The translations under genes and the position numbers were made by a program. From the NCBI RefSeq assembly GCF_004217215.1, contig NZ_SHKP01000006.1, positions 1 through 64,000 of the forward strand: a stretch of DNA of 64,000 bases, written 5' to 3'. Source of the DNA: Rivibacter subsaxonicus. GTDB taxonomy: Bacteria > Pseudomonadota > Gammaproteobacteria > Burkholderiales > Burkholderiaceae_C. The notes under the pieces are model-generated. The model was not told the origin of the DNA. It saw only the letters and a list, made by a program, of their open reading frames with translations, and did not search any database. Each line of letters begins with the position of its first letter. Position 1 is the stretch's first letter. This document shows, in pieces, positions 60,509 through 64,000 of this stretch.

Positions 60509-61378
60509 CTAACGCACCTTGTCGATCGCCTCGCAGAGCTGGCGCGCGCCGAGCACGAAGCGCGGCCCCATGCGCGCGATCAGTTCACCGGGCAGCAGGG
60601 CGTAGCGGCCGTCGCGCACCGCACTGACGCGCGATGAAAAGCGCTGCCAGCCTTCGAGGTGTGCGTCGTCGGCCTGGGCGCCGGCGGTGGCGATCAGTTG
60701 CGGGTCGGCCTTGACCGCGGCTTCCCAACTCACGGTCGAGGTCAGCGTCGGCAGCGTGGCAAACACGTTGACGCCGCCGCAGGTGGCGATGGCGCTGCTG
60801 ATCAGGTGCTCGCCGTTGAGCGTCATCAGCGGTTCGTGCCAGAGCTGGTAGAAGACGCGCACCGGAGCGCGCTTCGCATACTGTTCGCCGAGCGACTGCC
60901 AGTCGAGCTGCAACTGTCCGGCGGCGGCCTGCGCGGCCGGCTCGGTGCCGAGCAGCGCACCGATCGCGCGCAGCGCGCTCGCGATGCCCTCGACGCTGCG
61001 GATCTCGCTCTCGTAGACCGGAATCCTCAGCGCTCGCAACTGCGCCTTGGCGCGTTCGTTGGTGCCGCTGCCCCACAGCAGAACCAGGTCCGGCTTCAGC
61101 GCCGCGATCGCCTCGAGATTGAGCGCGTAGGCATCGCCCACCTGAGGTAGTTTGCGCACCGCGGCCGGATAGTCGCCGTAGCGGCCGACGCCGACCAGCG
61201 CGGCTCCGCCGCCGGCGGCGTAGGCGAGTTCGGTCAGGTGCGGCGCGAGCGACACGACGCGCCGCGCCGGCTGCGGCAGCGTGATCGTGTTGCCAAGATC
61301 ATCCGTGGTGCTCACCGGTGCGGCGTGTGCCGCAGTCACGGCCAGCAGAGCCGCCAGCACGAACGCAGCGGCCCTCAT
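60509..61378 (-). CDS. btuF: cobalamin-binding periplasmic protein BtuF
   Basis: A 289-residue substrate-binding protein with a signal peptide (MRAAAFVLAALLAVTAAHA) and the BtuF/cluster A fold: RVVSLAPHLTELAYAAGGG, VGVGRYGDYPAAVRKLPQVGDAYALNLEAIAALKPDLVL, and FYQLWHEPLMTLNG in the C-lobe. Completes the BtuBCDF system. Encoded on the opposite strand from btuBCD, as the last gene after nth with a 4-bp overlap; no riboswitch lies in front of it. Sequence before residue 1 belongs to nth. Confidence 0.9.
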   Translation of the reverse strand: MRAAAFVLAALLAVTAAHAAPVSTTDDLGNTITLPQPARRVVSLAPHLTELAYAAGGGAALVGVGRYGDYPAAVRKLPQVGDAYALNLEAIAALKPDLVLLWGSGTNERAKAQLRALRIPVYESEIRSVEGIASALRAIGALLGTEPAAQAAAGQLQLDWQSLGEQYAKRAPVRVFYQLWHEPLMTLNGEHLISSAIATCGGVNVFATLPTLTSTVSWEAAVKADPQLIATAGAQADDAHLEGWQRFSSRVSAVRDGRYALLPGELIARMGPRFVLGARQLCEAIDKVR

Positions 61379-62025
61379 GCCGCCGGCGCCGGCGTCTTCG
61401 GCTTGAAACTGCACCACGCCGCCACCCCGCATTGCCAGCACAGCGGCTTCCTTGCCTGGCAGACATAGCGCCCATGCAGGATCAGCCAGTGGTGGGCGTC
61501 GACCAGGTAGGCCGCCGGCACCCGCTTCATCAGTTGCTGTTCCACCGCCAGCGGCGTCTTGCCGGATGCCAGGCCGGTGCGGTTGCCGACGCGGAAGATG
61601 TGGGTGTCGACCGCCATCGTCGCCTCGCCGAAGGCGACGTTGAGCACCACGTTGGCCGTCTTGCGGCCGACGCCGGGCAGCGCCTCGAGCGCCTCGCGGC
61701 TGCGCGGCACCTCGCCACCATGCTGCTCGACCAGGATGCGGCAGGTCTCGATCAGGTGCTTTGCCTTGTTGCGATAGAGGCCGATGGTCTTGATGTACTC
61801 GCCCAGGCCCTCGACCCCGAGCGCGAGGATCTTGCTCGGCGTGTTGGCCACCGGAAACAGCCGTCGCGTCGCCTTGTTGACGCCGACGTCGGTGGCTTGA
61901 GCCGACAGCAGCACCGCGGCCAGCAACTCGAACACGCTGCTGTATTCCAGCTCGGTCTGCGGCTGCGGATTGGCCGCCTTCAGCGTCGCGAAGAAGGGCT
62001 CGATGTCGGCGCTGTTCATCTTCAT
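61375..62025 (-). CDS. nth: endonuclease III
   Basis: A 216-residue base-excision repair glycosylase/AP lyase for oxidised pyrimidines. HhH motif LEALPGVGRKTANVVLNVAFG near residue 112 with the catalytic Lys in GVGRKTA and Asp in AVDTHIFRV; C-terminal 4Fe-4S cluster C-x6-C-x2-C-x5-C (CQARKPLCWQCGVAAWC). Full length. The ATGA overlap with btuF couples DNA repair and B12 binding protein expression only incidentally, I think. Confidence 0.96.
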   Translation of the reverse strand: MKMNSADIEPFFATLKAANPQPQTELEYSSVFELLAAVLLSAQATDVGVNKATRRLFPVANTPSKILALGVEGLGEYIKTIGLYRNKAKHLIETCRILVEQHGGEVPRSREALEALPGVGRKTANVVLNVAFGEATMAVDTHIFRVGNRTGLASGKTPLAVEQQLMKRVPAAYLVDAHHWLILHGRYVCQARKPLCWQCGVAAWCSFKPKTPAPAA

Positions 62026-62047
62026 GCGCCGGCATTGTGCCGGCTGT

Positions 62048-62728
62048 TCAGGACTCGTCGCGACGAGCTCTGGCGCGCGCCATCGCGGCCTCGACCAGCG
62101 CGCGCTTGCGATCGAGCGCCGAAGGGTCCGTCAGCGTCGATGCGGTCGCGAGGTCGGCCAGTTTGGCTGCAGCCTTGGCGGCCAGACGTTCGTCGTGCTC
62201 GGTCCTGGCGCGCGCGCGGCGCGCCGTGGTGGCGCGATAGCGCCGTCGCGCATCGCTCGCCTGCTGCGGACCCCACGCGGCCCAGCCGGTCGGTGCATCG
62301 GAACCGGCGTCGACCGCGACCATCGAGATGCAGTCGACCGGGCAGGCCGGCACGCACAGTTCGCAGCCGGTGCACTGGGCGCTGATCACGGTGTGCATGC
62401 GCTTGTTGCTGCCGACGATGCAGTCGACCGGGCAGGCCGTGATGCACAGCGTGCAGCCGATGCACCAGGCCTCGTCGATCAGCGCCAGCCGCAGCGGGCC
62501 CTCGGCGCCGCAATCAGGGTCAAGTGGCAGCGGCGGCCGGCCGGTCAGCGCAGACAGCCGCGCGACGCCTTCGGCGCCCCCCGGCGGACAGCGGTTGATC
62601 CCGGCGCTGCCATCGGCGATCGCCTCGGCGTAGGCGCGGCAGTCGGGATAGCCGCAGCGCGTGCACTGGGTCTGCGGCAGCGCGGCGTCGATCGCTTCGA
62701 CGACGCCGGGCGCCGCGGCCGTGGTCAC
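62048..62728 (-). CDS. rsxB: RsxB/RnfB-type ferredoxin
   Basis: A 226-residue electron-transfer protein. N-terminal 4Fe-4S/RnfB domain ([24 protein letters not shown], then CPPGG) and two ferredoxin clusters ([15 protein letters not shown] and [15 protein letters not shown]) near 93-140; the C-terminal 70 residues are Arg/Ala-rich. The N-terminal membrane anchor of classical RnfB is missing, and no other rnf/rsx genes lie nearby. In this group the orphan rsxB beside nth is common. May supply electrons to Nth or other Fe-S proteins (inference). 22 bp before nth. Confidence 0.88.
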   Translation of the reverse strand: MTTAAAPGVVEAIDAALPQTQCTRCGYPDCRAYAEAIADGSAGINRCPPGGAEGVARLSALTGRPPLPLDPDCGAEGPLRLALIDEAWCIGCTLCITACPVDCIVGSNKRMHTVISAQCTGCELCVPACPVDCISMVAVDAGSDAPTGWAAWGPQQASDARRRYRATTARRARARTEHDERLAAKAAAKLADLATASTLTDPSALDRKRALVEAAMARARARRDES

Positions 62729-64000
62729 GCCTTGGCGAGCGCGCGCTTTCGCGGCGCTGCCGCCTTCTTGCCGGCCGGCGCGGCCGTCGTGGTCTTCACC
62801 GCAGCGCGGCGCGGCTGCGGCGCCTGCTGGTGCTGCACGATGAAGTCGCGGATCTGCGGGTAGGCATGCTCGCGCCAGCGGCGGCCCGAGAAGATGCCGT
62901 AATGACCGGCACCGACCACGTCGTAGCGCTGCTGGCGCGACTGCGGAATGCCGGCGCAGAGATCGTGCGCGGCGTGGGTCTGGCCGGCGCCGGAGATGTC
63001 GTCGAGCTCGCCTTCGACCGTCAGCAGCGCGGTGCTCGTGATGTCCTGCGGCCGCACCGGCTTGCCGGCGACGGTCCAGGTGCCGTTGACCAGCGCGTAG
63101 TCCTGGAACACGGTCTTGATCGTGTCGAGGTAGTACTCGGCCGGCAGGTCGAGCACCGCGTTGTACTCGTCGTAGAAAGTGCGGTGGGCGTCGGCGCTGT
63201 CGTCGTCGCCGCGCACCAGGTCGAGGAAGTAGTCGTAGTGCGAGGTGACGTGGCGATCCGGGTTCATCGCGACGAAGCCTGTGTGCTGCAGGAAGCCGGG
63301 GTAGACGCGACGGCCGGCGCCCGGGAAGTTCTGCGGCACGCGGTAGATCACGTTGTTCTCGAACCAGCTGTGGCTCTTGTTGGTCGCAAGGTTGTTGACC
63401 GCGGTCGGCGAGCGGCGGGCATCGATCGGGCCGCCCATCATCACCATCGTGCGCGGCGTGGTCTCGCCGGCCGAGGCCATCAGGCTGATCGCCGCCAGCA
63501 CCGGCACCGTGGGCTGGCAGACCGAGATCACGTTGACGTCGCCGCCGACATGGCGGATGAACTCCTGCACGTAGCGGACGTAGTCGTCGAGATGGAAGGC
63601 GCCGGCCTCGAGCGGCACCATGCGGGCGTCGATCCAGTCGGTGATGTAGACCTTGTGGTCCTTCAGCAGCGTGCGCACGGTGTCGCGCAGCAGCGTCGAG
63701 TGGTGGCCCGAGAGCGGCGCCACCACCAGCACGGTGGGCTGGGCGCGCATCTTCTCGAGCATCCGCGCGTCGTCGGTGTAGCGCTTGAAGCGCAGCAGTC
63801 GGCAGAAGGGCTTGGCGAGCGCAGTCAGCTGCTGCACCGCGATCTCGGTGCCATCGACCGAGATGCCGGTGATGCCGAACTCGGGCTTCTCGTACTCCTT
63901 GGTCAGCCGGTGCATCAGGTCATAGCCGGCGGCCATGCGCTGCGCGCCGGGGCCTTGGGCAAAGGGTGACAGCGGATGGCTGTAGAGCTTGGCGGTGGCG
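62725..64000 (-). CDS. phaZ: intracellular polyhydroxyalkanoate depolymerase (5' end outside window)
   Basis: Mobilises stored PHB in the cytoplasm. 424 residues are visible; the reading frame continues in phase to the window edge ([20 protein letters not shown]), so the true start lies beyond 64000 and the ATG at 63936 is internal. The lipase-like box is [12 protein letters not shown] with Cys as nucleophile, as in Ralstonia PhaZ1; the Asp follows in [12 protein letters not shown] and the His is in [10 protein letters not shown]. The Ala/Lys-rich C-terminal tail is typical. Overlaps rsxB by 4 bp. Confidence 0.93.
   Translation of the reverse strand, partial: ATAKLYSHPLSPFAQGPGAQRMAAGYDLMHRLTKEYEKPEFGITGISVDGTEIAVQQLTALAKPFCRLLRFKRYTDDARMLEKMRAQPTVLVVAPLSGHHSTLLRDTVRTLLKDHKVYITDWIDARMVPLEAGAFHLDDYVRYVQEFIRHVGGDVNVISVCQPTVPVLAAISLMASAGETTPRTMVMMGGPIDARRSPTAVNNLATNKSHSWFENNVIYRVPQNFPGAGRRVYPGFLQHTGFVAMNPDRHVTSHYDYFLDLVRGDDDSADAHRTFYDEYNAVLDLPAEYYLDTIKTVFQDYALVNGTWTVAGKPVRPQDITSTALLTVEGELDDISGAGQTHAAHDLCAGIPQSRQQRYDVVGAGHYGIFSGRRWREHAYPQIRDFIVQHQQAPQPRRAAVKTTTAAPAGKKAAAPRKRALAKA

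Noticed and set aside
1-64000. CRISPR array, tRNA, rRNA or intact insertion sequence
   Set aside because: No regularly spaced direct repeats, no tRNA cloverleaf or rRNA stretches, and no transposase frame were recognised by eye; a tRNA scan was not possible here.

Overview
The window looks like the chromosome of a high-GC Burkholderiales betaproteobacterium of the Rubrivivax/Leptothrix/Methylibium/Rhizobacter type. I infer this from gene content and order (zapB-zapA-6S RNA-EVE, an orphan rsxB beside nth, intracellular PHA depolymerase PhaZ, DUF3305/DUF3306 next to a molybdenum formate dehydrogenase) and from a GC content near 70%. Species cannot be fixed by eye. Base 1 appears to be an assembly edge: the first 90 bases are homopolymer-rich and run into the end of a repeat that recurs in full at 29.47-29.74 kb.

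Region 1 (0.5-22.2 kb, minus strand) is an ABC-transporter-dependent (group 2-like) capsule locus. It opens with kpsM-kpsT-kpsE-kpsD (export), continues with six glycosyltransferases, a pyruvyl transferase, two AlgX/AlgJ-type SGNH proteins and a GDSL lipoprotein (probable O-acetyl decoration), and ends with kpsC and kpsS (poly-Kdo linker synthesis). A block at about 8.65-12.4 kb has lower GC and looks like an exchanged cassette. Several enzymes share a small accessory module.

Region 2 (22.3-28.3 kb) is a tightly overlapping minus-strand operon (SDR, FMO-type flavin monooxygenase, BASS transporter, NAD-dependent epimerase, EamA transporter) divergent from an IclR regulator, with a clean dyad between them. 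Its substrate is unknown. Region 3 (28.3-29.5 kb) is a MerR/CadR regulator with a textbook operator driving a short CDF-type metal transporter.

A 271-bp repeat with 34-bp perfect ends and two inner hairpin arms separates that transporter from metG. Region 4 (31.9-44.3 kb, plus strand) runs mrp/apbC, a small orphan gene, then a complete periplasmic formate dehydrogenase locus: DUF3305, DUF3306, a 743-residue multi-cluster ferredoxin, a TorD-type chaperone, a Tat peptide, FdhA (Cys type), FdhB, a lipoprotein, a cytochrome b subunit, a secreted protein and FdhD.

Region 5 (44.3-56.4 kb) is housekeeping: amidohydrolase, MBL hydrolase, Mpo1-like protein, dcd, ypfJ, DUF1801, the rpsU-yqeY-phosphatase-dinB unit, a BaiN-type flavoprotein, a PAS/degenerate GGDEF protein, a TauE/SafE permease, EVE protein, 6S RNA, zapA and zapB. 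Region 6 (56.6-64.0 kb) has a cobalamin riboswitch before btuB-btuC-btuD, with btuF encoded convergently at the end of a phaZ-rsxB-nth-btuF series. phaZ runs off the right edge. I saw no tRNA, rRNA, CRISPR array or intact insertion sequence.
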